64,000 bases of DNA from JBNJGB01 sp051747385 (GTDB lineage Bacteria > Myxococcota_A > UBA9042 > PHBI01 > JACKFB01): positions 124,001 to 188,000 of the forward strand of contig JBNJGB010000003.1 in the NCBI GenBank assembly GCA_051747385.1, in the 5' to 3' direction. The notes under the pieces were generated by a model. It searched no databases, was not told where the DNA came from, and was given only the letters and a program-made list of their open reading frames with translations. The first letter of the stretch is position 1. Every line of letters starts with the position of its first letter. This document shows, one piece after another, positions 52,938 through 61,378 of this stretch. Made by a program: the position numbers and the translations under genes.

Positions 52938-55323
52938 GCCGGCCGGCCCCCTCCGGATCGACGTGGTGCAGCCCACGGAGCGCCGGGAGCGGCTGAACGG
53001 CCTCCCCGATCCCGAGGGCGCGCTGGCCGACCTGGACGGACCGCCGCCCCGCCTCGACCGCTGGATATTCCGCCTCCAGGGGCTCGTGGGAGCCCAGGAG
53101 GCCCGGCGGGTGGAGCGCCGGCTGAGGGACCTGCCGAGCGTCCGGGAGGCCCGCGTGGAGCTTCGGCGCTCGCTCCTCACGGTGAGCACGGTGGACTGCC
53201 CGCACGACCCCGCCTTCATCGCGGCCCTCCTGGCGGACGAGTCCATCGGCGCGACCTTCCTCGGCACCCCCGCGACCCGGAAGCGCCCGGCCATGTTCGC
53301 CCGCGCGGCGCGGCGCTCGCTGATCGTCGGCGTCCTGGGTCTGGCGGCCGCCGTGGTGCACGACCCCCACCTCGGGCTCGTCGATCCGGGGGCGCAGGGG
53401 CGGGCCATCGCGCTGAATGTGCAGGCCCTGTTCGCGCTGGCGCTCGTGGGCTGGGCCGCGCGCCCGGCGTGGCTCGACGCCTTCCGGCGGGTGGGCTCGG
53501 AGCGGCCGGCGCCGGAGGCCTTCTCCTTCGCCGTCGGGCTGGGGGCGCTCGCCTTCGCGTTCACCGCCTTCCTGGTGGGGGGCGCGCCGGACTTCGGGCC
53601 GGGGCTGGTGCTCGTGACCGGGACGGTGGTGCTGGTCGGCCACGGCCGGCGGGTGCACGAGGCGGCCCGCGCCCCGCTACGCGACGTGGACGCGCTGCTC
53701 CCCGCCGACGCCTGGGTCCTCCGGCGTGAGGGCCTGTTCGCCCTGGACGCGGCCGCGGTGACCAGCGGCGAGGTCGTGCTCGTCGACCAGGGCATGGTGA
53801 TCCCGGCCGACGGGATCGTCGTCGCGGGCGCGGCGCGGCTGGAGGGCCGGAGTGTCCTCGTCGGGCAGGAGCAGGGGGAGCGGTCGGACGGCGATCACGT
53901 GTGGGCCGGGATGCGGGTGGCGGAGGGCCGCCTGGCGGTGCGGGTGCGCTCGGATCGGCACCGCTCGTCGGTGGCGCGGATCGCCGCGCTGCTGGACGTG
54001 GTGGGCGAGGACGATCCCTGGGTCCGTCAGCACGTCCGCCGGGCCATCCGCTGGATGGCGGGCGCGTCGGTGGTGGCGGCCGTCGGCGTGGCCGCCGGAC
54101 GCGCCTGGTGGGAGCGGTGGGCGAGCGACGGCTCGCCGGGATCGACGGGACCCCTGGAGGCGGGCGCGGCCGTGTTGCTGGCCGCGGGCGTGGTGGGGGC
54201 GGCGCGCCTCTGGGACCCGGTGATGGTGGCCGTCATGGGCGCCGCCGTGGAGCGGGGGATCCTGTTTCGGGACGCGGAGAGCGTGGACTCGGCCGCCGCC
54301 CTGGACGAGGTGGTCTTCGACAAGACCGGGACGGTCACCGTGGGGGAGCCCGAGGTGGTCCGGTGGATCGTGACCCCGGAGTTCGAGCGGGATCGGGCGC
54401 TCGCGATCGTCCTCGCCCTGCACGAGGGGGACGTCCACCCGGTGGCCGAGGCCCTGGTCGCGCACGCACGCCACGCCATCTGCGATTCGAACGTCGAGGT
54501 GGGGCTGAACCAGCGGAAGGACCTTGTCGGCCTGGGCGCGACCGGCCGCCTGGAGGACGGCACGCAGATCCGCCTGGGCAACGCGCGCCTCATGGAGCGC
54601 TCCGGGGTGGACGTCTCGACCATCGGCGAGCAGCCGCCGACGGTCTGGGAGGGGAAGCAGGCCAGGAGCGCCGAGGACCTGCCCCCGACGCGCATGTACC
54701 TGGCGCGGGGGCACGAGGCGGTCGCCTGCTTCGAGCTCATCGATCCGCTCCGGGAGGGCATGGACGAGGCCCTGGGGGAGCTGGCGGCCCGCCGGCTGGA
54801 CCTGGCCCTGGTGGCGGACGCGGGGGACGACTCGGCGGCGGAGGCGGCCGACAGGGTCGGGATCCCCATCGTCGAGGCGGAGCTGGCCGGCGCCCAGCTC
54901 GTGGAGTGGGTCGCCTCCCGCTGCGAAGCCCGCGACCGTCACGTCGCGGTGGTCGCCCACCGGGCCCGCGCCGCCGCCCTGCGACGCGTGGCCGACCTGG
55001 GCGTGGCCTTCGGCACGGGCCTGCGCGTCGGCGCCCTCGACGACGAGGTGACCCTCATCGCCGCGGATCCCGACGCGCTCGTGTCCATGCGGCGCCTGGC
55101 CACCCGGGCGCGGAGGACGGTCCGGCGCGGGCGACTCCTGCTCGTGCTCTACACGGTCGGCGTCGTGGGGGCGGCCGCCCTCGGCCGCCTGGGCCTGCTC
55201 GCGGCCGCCGTGGCGCCCCTGGGTCTCGGGCTGGCCATGGCCTGGACCGGCACCGCGCCGTTCAAGGGCGCGTCCGTCGGGGCCCGGCGAGCGTCGGGCA
55301 AAAAAAACGGCCCGCGAACCTGA
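52924..55323 (+). CDS. Degenerate P1B-type (heavy-metal) ATPase-like membrane protein
   Basis: A 799-residue protein with the layout of CopA/ZntA-type pumps: N-terminal HMA-like fold, membrane helices, actuator, and P/N domain. The phosphorylation motif DKTGTVT (D466) and the HP of DVHPVAEAL are kept. But the HMA lacks its CxxC (GLVGAQEARRV), the metal-binding CPC in the sixth helix is LWDP, the actuator TGE is VGQ, and the hinge GDGxND is absent (VAVVAHRARAAAL). Transport of a metal in the usual way is therefore unlikely. The frame is intact over its whole length. It overlaps queG by 14 bases and its last codons contain the tRNA-Ala terminator. Confidence 0.85.
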   Translation: MATPEPAGPLRIDVVQPTERRERLNGLPDPEGALADLDGPPPRLDRWIFRLQGLVGAQEARRVERRLRDLPSVREARVELRRSLLTVSTVDCPHDPAFIAALLADESIGATFLGTPATRKRPAMFARAARRSLIVGVLGLAAAVVHDPHLGLVDPGAQGRAIALNVQALFALALVGWAARPAWLDAFRRVGSERPAPEAFSFAVGLGALAFAFTAFLVGGAPDFGPGLVLVTGTVVLVGHGRRVHEAARAPLRDVDALLPADAWVLRREGLFALDAAAVTSGEVVLVDQGMVIPADGIVVAGAARLEGRSVLVGQEQGERSDGDHVWAGMRVAEGRLAVRVRSDRHRSSVARIAALLDVVGEDDPWVRQHVRRAIRWMAGASVVAAVGVAAGRAWWERWASDGSPGSTGPLEAGAAVLLAAGVVGAARLWDPVMVAVMGAAVERGILFRDAESVDSAAALDEVVFDKTGTVTVGEPEVVRWIVTPEFERDRALAIVLALHEGDVHPVAEALVAHARHAICDSNVEVGLNQRKDLVGLGATGRLEDGTQIRLGNARLMERSGVDVSTIGEQPPTVWEGKQARSAEDLPPTRMYLARGHEAVACFELIDPLREGMDEALGELAARRLDLALVADAGDDSAAEAADRVGIPIVEAELAGAQLVEWVASRCEARDRHVAVVAHRARAAALRRVADLGVAFGTGLRVGALDDEVTLIAADPDALVSMRRLATRARRTVRRGRLLLVLYTVGVVGAAALGRLGLLAAAVAPLGLGLAMAWTGTAPFKGASVGARRASGKKNGPRT

Positions 55324-55334
55324 GCCCGCGAGCC
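55300..55334 (-). terminator. Rho-independent terminator of tRNA-Ala(GGC)
   Basis: On the minus strand GGCTCGCG and CGCGGGCC pair (8 bp, one T-G wobble) around a 10-base loop, followed by GTTTTTTTT. It overlaps the last eight codons of the convergent ATPase-like gene. Confidence 0.75.
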
Positions 55335-55339
55335 GGGAG

Positions 55340-55415
55340 TGGTGGAGCCGATCGGGATCGAACCGACGACCTCCTGAATGCCATTCAGGCGCTCTACCAA
55401 CTGAGCTACGGCCCC
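55340..55415 (-). tRNA. tRNA-Ala(GGC)
   Basis: A 76-nt cloverleaf on the minus strand from GGGGCCGTAGCTCAGTTGG to an encoded CCA. The anticodon loop ATGGCAT gives anticodon GGC (alanine). The T-loop is GGTTCGATCC. Confidence 0.96.
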
Positions 55416-55432
55416 CCACCGAGGCGGCGCGA

Positions 55433-55461
55433 TTGGTAGCATGGGTCACGGGGGGTGACAA
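55433..55461 (-). promoter_or_regulatory. Sigma-70-type promoter of tRNA-Ala(GGC)
   Basis: Minus-strand TTGTCA and TACCAA boxes separated by 17 bases. The spacing matches the other two tRNA promoters; the -10 is weaker. Confidence 0.6.
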
Positions 55462-55481
55462 GAGGAAATCGGCCCCCACCC

Positions 55482-55642
55482 AGGGCGGTCGCAAAGTCGA
55501 CCGCCCTCCCTTGCCCTTGCCCTTGCCCTTGCCCTTGCCTGCTCCCCGACGCGCAAAACCCATCGTTTCCGAGCGGGTGCATTCCGGCGCCGGGCGTCGT
55601 GCCGCCGCGCGGCCCACGCTTGTCCGACGTTGCGATTGCCCT
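55482..55642 (-). mobile_element. MITE-like element, family 2, copy 2
   Basis: Same 161-bp length as copy 1, in opposite orientation. One end is AGGGCGGTCGCAAAGTCG, identical to the copy 1 end; the other is CGACGTTGCGATTGCCCT, with three differences. The five-unit CCCTTG array lies at about 55508-55538. The internal block with CCCATCGTTTCCGAGCGG (complement) is shared. It lies between tRNA-Ala(GGC) and the 3' end of the next minus-strand gene. Confidence 0.85.
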
Positions 55643-55670
55643 GGGCCCCCACCCCCGCGATCCGGCCGGG

Positions 55671-57614
55671 TCAGGGGCTCGGCGGCGGAGCGTCGTCGGT
55701 GCCCCGCGCCGGGACCTCCACCGCCGCGGGAGGCGCCGAGTCGCCGTCCGTGAACATCCTGGCCCCCTGCATCATCCACCCCACGGCGGAGGCGGCCATG
55801 AGGACCGCGGAGAGGTCGTCGCCGGCCAGGGCATAGGTCCGGGCCTTCAGCGCCCAGGGCGTGTCGGGGGCGGCCTCGGCCAGGCCCAGCAGCGCCTCGT
55901 TCGACGAGCGGATGCGGCCCTGGTAGCGCAGTCGCAGGGCCTCCTCGAACCGCCGCTCCCACTCGGGGCTCCAGTCCTCGCTTCCCTCGGAGGGCAGGGT
56001 GCGCACCTCGCCCTGCAGCGTCCAGCTCAGGCCGTCGGCCTCGACCAGCGCCGCGCTGTCCACGATGCGATCCTGGAGCGCCATGAAGCCGTCGACGACA
56101 CGCGTCGCGATGCCCGCCTCGTTCGTCGCCGGGAGCACGCCGCGCAGCACCGGGAGGAGCTGGCGGAGGAGGCTGCTGGGCTCCTGCACGAGCTGGTAGC
56201 CCGCCATGACGTCCCTGGCGGAGAAGCCGCGCTCGCCGAGCATCTTCGGAACCTGCCCGGCGGGTTCCAGGCTCCGCTCCAGGGCGGTCTCCACGGCGTA
56301 CTCCGTGAAGCCCGCGACCAGGGCGTGATCCCGCGTGCCCCAGTGGACGCGGAACATCTCCTTCCGCTCGTCGGAGCCGGGGCGGACCTCGACGAAGGTG
56401 CTGGAGTACAGCCGCTTCGCGCCCGGAAGGCGCCGCGCCCGGGTGTCGATCTCCAGGGTCTCGTCGGACTCGGCCGCCGACTCCAGGATCTTCTTCATCG
56501 TCGCGGCCGCGCGCCGCTCGTCCAGGGTCCCGGCCGCCAGCACGCAGTCCAGGCTGCTCTCCTGGCAGGTGACCAGCAGGTCCCCCGTGAAGACCTCCAC
56601 CACGTCGTCGTTCAGGTGCAGCCCGCTGTCGTCCTTCATCTCCCTCACGATGTCCTGGCGGGCGTCGCCGAGCATGGTGCCGGCGAGCTTCCAGGCCGCG
56701 GCGGTGTCGAAGCTCCAGCGCCACCACAGGGTCGTGCCGCGACCGGCCATGGCGCGCATCACCTTCCGGGACTCCTCGCCGGCGGGGCCGGGGAGGCCCA
56801 CCTTCAGGAAGGGCTGGAGCTCGGCGGAGAAGCGGCCGTTCGCCCACAGGGACATGCCGTCCGGGCCCAGGGAGCCCACGGCCTCCACGCGCTCGATCAT
56901 GCCCATGGCGGGCGGGGCGCCGGGCTGCGCGGCCGCGACGGCCGCCGGGGTCATGTAGAAGACGCCGCCGACGTGGGCGTCGTCCCGCACCAGGCGATCC
57001 GCGACGGGCGGGCGCGTGCCGCCTCCCAGCCGCATGGCGTCGAGGACCTCCGGGCGATCGGCGACGACAGCGACGCCCTCCCGGATCCGCGCGACGACCC
57101 CGCGGCGGCCGGGCAGGGCGACGGAGACCTCCACGCCGCCGCCGGCGAGGGCCCGCTCGTCGACCTCGGCCTCCTCGGCCTCCTTGTCGGGCGGGACCCA
57201 CTGATCGGCCTCCTCGAGCATGGTCAGGGCGTCCACGAAGGCCCGGCGATCCCCGACGTCGAGGGCGAAGACGGGCTCCATTCCCCGCCCGCCCGCGCGG
57301 ACCACGTACAGCGCCACCGAGCCCTCCGGGTTCAGGCCCAGGGCCCGCACGAGGTCGCCGCGGCGGCGGCCCAGGGTCTCCAGGGCCTCGGCGCGGAGCT
57401 GGCCGATGCCGGGATCGTCCAGGCCGAGGCGCTTCATGTACTCGACGAACTCGTCCACCTGGCGCTCCAGGGTGCCGACGCCGCTGAGCGCCATGACCAC
57501 CGGCGGATCCGGCGGCCCCACGTCGAGCGCGGTCGGCGCGGCGCCCGCGGGCGCCGACGTCAGGAGGAGCAGGGGGGCGAGGGCACGGATCCACGCGCGG
57601 GCGGAGAGCTTCAC
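55671..57614 (-). CDS. Secreted protein of unknown function (DUF3352-like layout)
   Basis: A 647-residue protein with a signal peptide (LAPLLLLTSAPAGAAPT). The body is a repeat of alpha/beta segments with patterns such as ALYVVRAGGRG, FALDVGDRRAFVDALTML and WTLQGEVR, which recalls DUF3352-type periplasmic proteins. That resemblance is loose. A C-terminal segment includes tetratricopeptide-like helices, then a hydrophobic stretch (VLMAASAVGWMM) and a Pro-rich tail. No catalytic residues are seen. The ATG overlaps the stop of the upstream cupin gene (ATGA, 57611-57614). Confidence 0.6.
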   Translation of the reverse strand: MKLSARAWIRALAPLLLLTSAPAGAAPTALDVGPPDPPVVMALSGVGTLERQVDEFVEYMKRLGLDDPGIGQLRAEALETLGRRRGDLVRALGLNPEGSVALYVVRAGGRGMEPVFALDVGDRRAFVDALTMLEEADQWVPPDKEAEEAEVDERALAGGGVEVSVALPGRRGVVARIREGVAVVADRPEVLDAMRLGGGTRPPVADRLVRDDAHVGGVFYMTPAAVAAAQPGAPPAMGMIERVEAVGSLGPDGMSLWANGRFSAELQPFLKVGLPGPAGEESRKVMRAMAGRGTTLWWRWSFDTAAAWKLAGTMLGDARQDIVREMKDDSGLHLNDDVVEVFTGDLLVTCQESSLDCVLAAGTLDERRAAATMKKILESAAESDETLEIDTRARRLPGAKRLYSSTFVEVRPGSDERKEMFRVHWGTRDHALVAGFTEYAVETALERSLEPAGQVPKMLGERGFSARDVMAGYQLVQEPSSLLRQLLPVLRGVLPATNEAGIATRVVDGFMALQDRIVDSAALVEADGLSWTLQGEVRTLPSEGSEDWSPEWERRFEEALRLRYQGRIRSSNEALLGLAEAAPDTPWALKARTYALAGDDLSAVLMAASAVGWMMQGARMFTDGDSAPPAAVEVPARGTDDAPPPSP

Positions 57615-57955
57615 GGCGCCTCCTCGGCGGTCTCGGGATGCAGGGCGACGAGGGCCCTCAGCGGCGCCTCGCCTTCGTTCGTCACGGTAACCACCCGGCC
57701 GGGTTCCACGAGCAGCAGGTGTCCGCTGCCGAGGGACTCGCGGCCGTCCTCCACCGCGAAGGTGGCGACGCCGTCCAGCACCAGGAGCGAAAGGCCGGCC
57801 TCGGTCGCGGCCACCTCGGTCTCGTCGTCGGGCGCCACACGGAGCAGGGACCAGGAGGCGCCGGCGCCGTCCGCCACCCCGAGCAGGCCCGTCTCCGGGG
57901 CGTCCTCGGGCGGGGACAGCAGGTGCAGGCCGATGTCTGCCACGTACAGGGGCAT
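57611..57955 (-). CDS. Small cupin-fold protein
   Basis: A 114-residue single cupin: strands LSLLVLDGVATFAVEDG and GHLLLVEPGRVVTVTNEGEAPLRALVAL match the two cupin motifs, but the metal-binding histidines are largely absent, so a metal site is doubtful. ATG at 57955 follows GGAGG at about 10 bases. Co-transcribed with the secreted protein gene downstream. Confidence 0.7.
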   Translation of the reverse strand: MPLYVADIGLHLLSPPEDAPETGLLGVADGAGASWSLLRVAPDDETEVAATEAGLSLLVLDGVATFAVEDGRESLGSGHLLLVEPGRVVTVTNEGEAPLRALVALHPETAEEAP

Positions 57956-58055
57956 GGCGCGAGCGCCTCCGGTGAGCGGTCGTGAGGGACCCTCACGGTC
58001 TAGTGCGGGGCCTCGTCGATCGTCAAGCCGCGCGAACAAGTGGGGTCAAGCCTAC

Positions 58056-59138
58056 TCATTTCTCATATTCCGGCCGTCCCTCGAGCAGCCCCTCGCCGCA
58101 CAGCAACCCCAGCAGGACCGTCGCGTAGCTGCCGGACGGGAGCGTGAAGCGGACCTCCAGGGCGTTGCCGTCCCGGGCCACGGAGGCGTCCTCCGGCCAG
58201 GCCAGGGCGGCGCGACGCGTGCCCGGGGCCACGCGACCCAGGGGGCGGAAGGCCTCGCGGGTCATGCCCGTCTCCTCCAGGAGAGCGGCCTCCCGCGCGC
58301 CGGCCTCGCCGCGGGCCGCGCGGTACTTCCGGCCGGGCAGGGGCCCCGTGACCACGAGCTCTCCCGCGGCGATGCGGGCCGTGTCGGTGTCGGCATCGTC
58401 GCTCACGAAGATGCCGCCGCTGTCCCGCTTCCGCAGGACGTCGCCCTCCAGCGCACGCTCGACGAGTCCGTCGCGGACGCGCCGGTCCAGCCAGTGGTTG
58501 AACAGCCACGCCTGCACGGCCGAGACCGCCAGCCGGAGCATGCGCTTGTCGCGGATCCGCTCCCCCCTGAGCGCCCGCATGCCCAGCTCCAGGGTCTTCC
58601 CCCGGGAGAAGCGCTGGGCGCCGAAGGCGTTGGCGAAGCCGCGCGCGGAGGCGTCCTCCAGGACCGCCGCCAGCCGATCGTCGTCGGCCGGGTCCCGCCC
58701 GCGAATGCGGATCGCGAAGCGGTTGCCGTGCAGGTGGCCCGTGCGGAGCTTGTTGCGGTGGCGGGACGCGCGCAGCAGCCGGATGGCGCCGTCCTCTCCG
58801 ACGGGTCCCTCGACGGCCTCGGGTGGCTCCGGGGCGTCGGCGGGGACGCTGACCCACTGCCGGGTGACGGCCCGGCGATCCTTCATGCCGGCGAGGCCCA
58901 CGGCGCGCTTCGGGACGCCGAGCCGCCGAGCCACGCGCCGGGCGAGCTCGGGGCCGGAGACGTCCTCCTTCTCGATCCACAGGTAGTGGAAGTCTCCCTC
59001 CCCCGAGGGTTCATAGGCCGGGATCTCCTCCACGACGAAGTCGGCCGGGGCGGCCTTGATGCGGCCGTCGCCGCCGCCGGCGGGCGCGCCGGGCAGGGGG
59101 ATCAGGGCGGGCGGTGGGGCGGTGGGGTCGAAGCGCAT
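58056..59138 (-). CDS. truD: tRNA pseudouridine(13) synthase TruD
   Basis: Makes pseudouridine 13 in tRNA-Glu. The catalytic segment VGLAGMKDRRAVTRQWVS (about residues 80-97) is diagnostic; FAIRIRG and ANAFGAQRFSRG are also conserved, along with a TRUD-specific insertion. At 360 residues it is full length. The ATG at 59138 lies only four bases from the end of a family 2 element, so its leader must lie inside the element; no purine-rich ribosome-binding site is visible there. Confidence 0.95.
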   Translation of the reverse strand: MRFDPTAPPPALIPLPGAPAGGGDGRIKAAPADFVVEEIPAYEPSGEGDFHYLWIEKEDVSGPELARRVARRLGVPKRAVGLAGMKDRRAVTRQWVSVPADAPEPPEAVEGPVGEDGAIRLLRASRHRNKLRTGHLHGNRFAIRIRGRDPADDDRLAAVLEDASARGFANAFGAQRFSRGKTLELGMRALRGERIRDKRMLRLAVSAVQAWLFNHWLDRRVRDGLVERALEGDVLRKRDSGGIFVSDDADTDTARIAAGELVVTGPLPGRKYRAARGEAGAREAALLEETGMTREAFRPLGRVAPGTRRAALAWPEDASVARDGNALEVRFTLPSGSYATVLLGLLCGEGLLEGRPEYEK

Positions 59139-59141
59139 GGG

Positions 59142-59284
59142 AGGGCAATCGCAAAGTCGGAGAAGTGTGGGCCGCCCGGCGGTACGGCGCCCGGCGCCGG
59201 ACTGCACCCGCTCGGAAACGATGGGTATTGCGTGTCTGAGAGCAGGCAGGGGCAAGGGAGGGCGATCGACTGTGCGACCGCCCT
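59142..59284 (+). mobile_element. MITE-like element, family 2, copy 3 (short array)
   Basis: 143 bp: 18 bases, i.e. three hexamer units, shorter than the other two copies. Ends are AGGGCAATCGCAAAGTCG and CGACTGTGCGACCGCCCT. The internal block CCCGGCGCCGGACTGCACCC and ACGATGGGTATTGCG matches copy 1. It abuts the truD start codon. Confidence 0.85.
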
Positions 59285-59342
59285 GAGGTGCATGGGCGGG
59301 ACCATAGCCAGGGTCCGGCGCGGGTGCTAGAACTCTCGCCCC

Positions 59343-59687
59343 GTGGTCCTGCGCGTCGCCGTCGCCGTCTCGCTGCTGGTCCTGGGCGCCTGCTCCGTGG
59401 GCTCCGGGGTGCACGAGCCCCCGCGTCCGGCCGCCGAGCCGACCCGCTGTCCGCCGGCGGAGCCCGAGGAGGTCGCGACGCCGCGCCCGAACCCCCTGGC
59501 TGGGCGTTGCGCGGCGGTCTGCCGCCACGTCGCGACGCTCACGAGTCCGAACGAGCCGGCGGAGACGCTCGGACCCTGGCTCGCGCGCTGCGAGGAGGCC
59601 TGCCTGGAGTACGCCTCGGAGGGACAGCTCGACTGCTACGAGCGCGTCCGTCGCCCGGCGGAGCTGGAGGCCTGCACCGTCAGGTAG
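59343..59687 (+). CDS. Small cysteine-rich lipoprotein, possibly leaderless
   Basis: A 114-residue protein with a GTG start, signal peptide and lipobox LVLGACSVGS. The mature part has a proline-rich linker and six cysteines (RCPPA, RCAAVCRH, RCEEACLEY, DCYER, ACTVR). A TAGAAC -10-like box ends only 9 bases before the GTG and no ribosome-binding site is visible, so the transcript may be leaderless. Function unknown. Confidence 0.7.
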   Translation: MVLRVAVAVSLLVLGACSVGSGVHEPPRPAAEPTRCPPAEPEEVATPRPNPLAGRCAAVCRHVATLTSPNEPAETLGPWLARCEEACLEYASEGQLDCYERVRRPAELEACTVR

Positions 59688-59696
59688 CGGGCGCCC

Positions 59697-60632
59697 TCAG
59701 GGCTGCGGGCCGGGGCCGGGGCCGCCCGGGGGGCGCAGCCGAAGCTCGTCCCAGAGGGCCTGGCCGTCCCAGCTCGACAGCTCGCGGCGGGCGCGGGTGG
59801 GGCCATGGGTGTCGTCCGTCAGCTCGATGATCTCGAGGGTGTAGGCGTCGGCCGAGTACGGGTTGTAGACCATGGCCAGGGCGTAGCGATCCTCGGCCGT
59901 GGGTTTGCGGAGGATGCGCCCGGCGGACTCGTAGTCGCCGCTCTCCATGGCCTGCATGGCGGCGGCCAGGGTCTCCTCGTCGGTGCGGGCGATGATCTCG
60001 CGCACCCGGGGGCCGCCAGGGGTCGGGGCCGCCACGCGCCGCTCCAACCCGCGGCCGCGGCTGCGGAGGAACATCATCCCCACGGCGGCGCCGGAGGCGG
60101 CGACCGCGTCGATGGCCATGGTGATCAGGGTGGCGGCGACGCCGGGCTCCATCTTGCCGAACAGGGGGCCGAGCGGGGACAGGCCCGCGCCGCGGCCCTC
60201 GGAGACGAAGGCCAGGTACGCCAGGAAGCCCTCCCGCCCCGTCTCCTCCTCGAACCAGGCCTGGAGCTCCCGGTAGGGATCCGAGGCCGCCCGGTCGGCG
60301 AGGCTCGGGAGCTTCTCGGCCAGGAAGTCCACGATCTGCATGTACACGAGCAGGTGATAGCCCGCGTAGGCCAGCAGGGCGCCGAACACCACGATGGCGA
60401 CGGAGGGGCCGGGGGGCGCGACCCGGAAGTGTACCCTCGCCGCCGCCACGGTCAGGCCGACGCCCCAGCCGATGAGCCCCGGCATGAGGATGGGTACGTA
60501 GAAGCTCAGGTGGAAGCCGCGCAGCAGGACCGCCATGACGGCGGCGCTGGCCACCGACGCCAGCAGCATCACGGCCATTCCCACGGCCTCGCGGGTCCTC
60601 TCGTCGTCGTGCGGTGTGGCGGTTCGGGCCAT
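59697..60632 (-). CDS. Hypothetical inner-membrane protein
   Basis: A 311-residue protein with about four transmembrane helices (AVMLLASVASAAVMAVLL, LIGWGVGLTVAAARV, VAIVVFGALLAYAGYHLLV and TLITMAIDAVAASGAAVGMMF). A cytoplasmic C-terminal part has TPR-like helices (DEETLAAAMQAMESGDYESAGR) and ends in a Gly/Pro tail. No family recognised. It lies 13 bases downstream of the cobalamin adenosyltransferase gene. Confidence 0.65.
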   Translation of the reverse strand: MARTATPHDDERTREAVGMAVMLLASVASAAVMAVLLRGFHLSFYVPILMPGLIGWGVGLTVAAARVHFRVAPPGPSVAIVVFGALLAYAGYHLLVYMQIVDFLAEKLPSLADRAASDPYRELQAWFEEETGREGFLAYLAFVSEGRGAGLSPLGPLFGKMEPGVAATLITMAIDAVAASGAAVGMMFLRSRGRGLERRVAAPTPGGPRVREIIARTDEETLAAAMQAMESGDYESAGRILRKPTAEDRYALAMVYNPYSADAYTLEIIELTDDTHGPTRARRELSSWDGQALWDELRLRPPGGPGPGPQP

Positions 60633-60645
60633 CTCGCGTCCGCGG

Positions 60646-61227
60646 TCAGTACTCCCAGAGGATCTCGGGCTCGTCGCCGTGGCGGGACACCCACCGGGAG
60701 GCGACGAAGAAGGCGTCGGACAGCCGGTTCAGGTACGGGATCACATGCTCGCCGATCTCCTCCTGCCGCGCGAGGGTCAGCGTGCGCCGCTCCGCCCGGC
60801 GGCACACCGTGCGCGCCTGGTGGAGGAGGGCGGAGACCGGGCCGCCGCCGGGCAGGACGAAGCTCTTCAGCGGCTCCAGGTCGGCGTTCATCTCGTCGAT
60901 GGTCCGCTCCAGGGCGGTGATGTCCTCCTCGGTGGTCACCGGCTGTCCCTCGAAGCGGTCCTCCCGGTAGGTCGCCAGGTCGGAGCCCAGGTTGAACAGG
61001 GCCTGCTGGACGTCGTGGAGCCAGCGCTCCAGGCGCTCGCTCGGCTCGCCCGGGACCGTCTCCTCCCGGCGCAGGGCCGTGCGGACCAGCCCGACGACGG
61101 CGTTCACCTCGTCCACGGTGCCGTAGGCCTCGATCCGCGCGCTGTCCTTGTCGACCTCCTGACCTCCCACCAGCCGGGTCGTGCCCTTGTCGCCCGTGCG
61201 CGTGTAGATCTTCGTCAGTCGGACCAT
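60646..61227 (-). CDS. pduO: Cob(I)yrinic acid a,c-diamide / cob(I)alamin adenosyltransferase, PduO type
   Basis: Attaches the adenosyl group to cob(I)alamin to make coenzyme B12. The N-terminal TRTGDKGTTRL is the ATP-binding signature; VDEVNAVVGL and the C-terminal ACRRAERR-like helix (CRRAERRTLTL) and NRLSDAFFVASR are diagnostic. The ATG at 61227 follows GGGAGGGAGCG, giving 193 residues. Adenosylcobalamin could serve a methylmalonyl-CoA mutase (compare pccB at 14 kb), but none is seen here. Confidence 0.94.
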   Translation of the reverse strand: MVRLTKIYTRTGDKGTTRLVGGQEVDKDSARIEAYGTVDEVNAVVGLVRTALRREETVPGEPSERLERWLHDVQQALFNLGSDLATYREDRFEGQPVTTEEDITALERTIDEMNADLEPLKSFVLPGGGPVSALLHQARTVCRRAERRTLTLARQEEIGEHVIPYLNRLSDAFFVASRWVSRHGDEPEILWEY

Positions 61228-61378
61228 CGCTCCCTCCCACGACTGCGGGCACCGTGCCATGGCCCCTCCGCGCTGCCAAGGTCACGCCGAACCGGACGAA
61301 CGCTTGTTGCGGGTCCCGCCGCTCGGCTAGCCTTCCCGGCGGTTCGCCCTCCCCGCGGACCCCGACGCGAGGAACCCC

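Noticed and set aside
52924..55323. Calling the P1B ATPase-like gene a pseudogene
   Set aside because: The frame is intact for 799 codons, with membrane helices and the phosphorylation motif kept; loss is limited to specific motifs.
60400..61300. A cobalamin riboswitch near pduO or queG
   Set aside because: The upstream gaps are short and I could not see the conserved B12-box.
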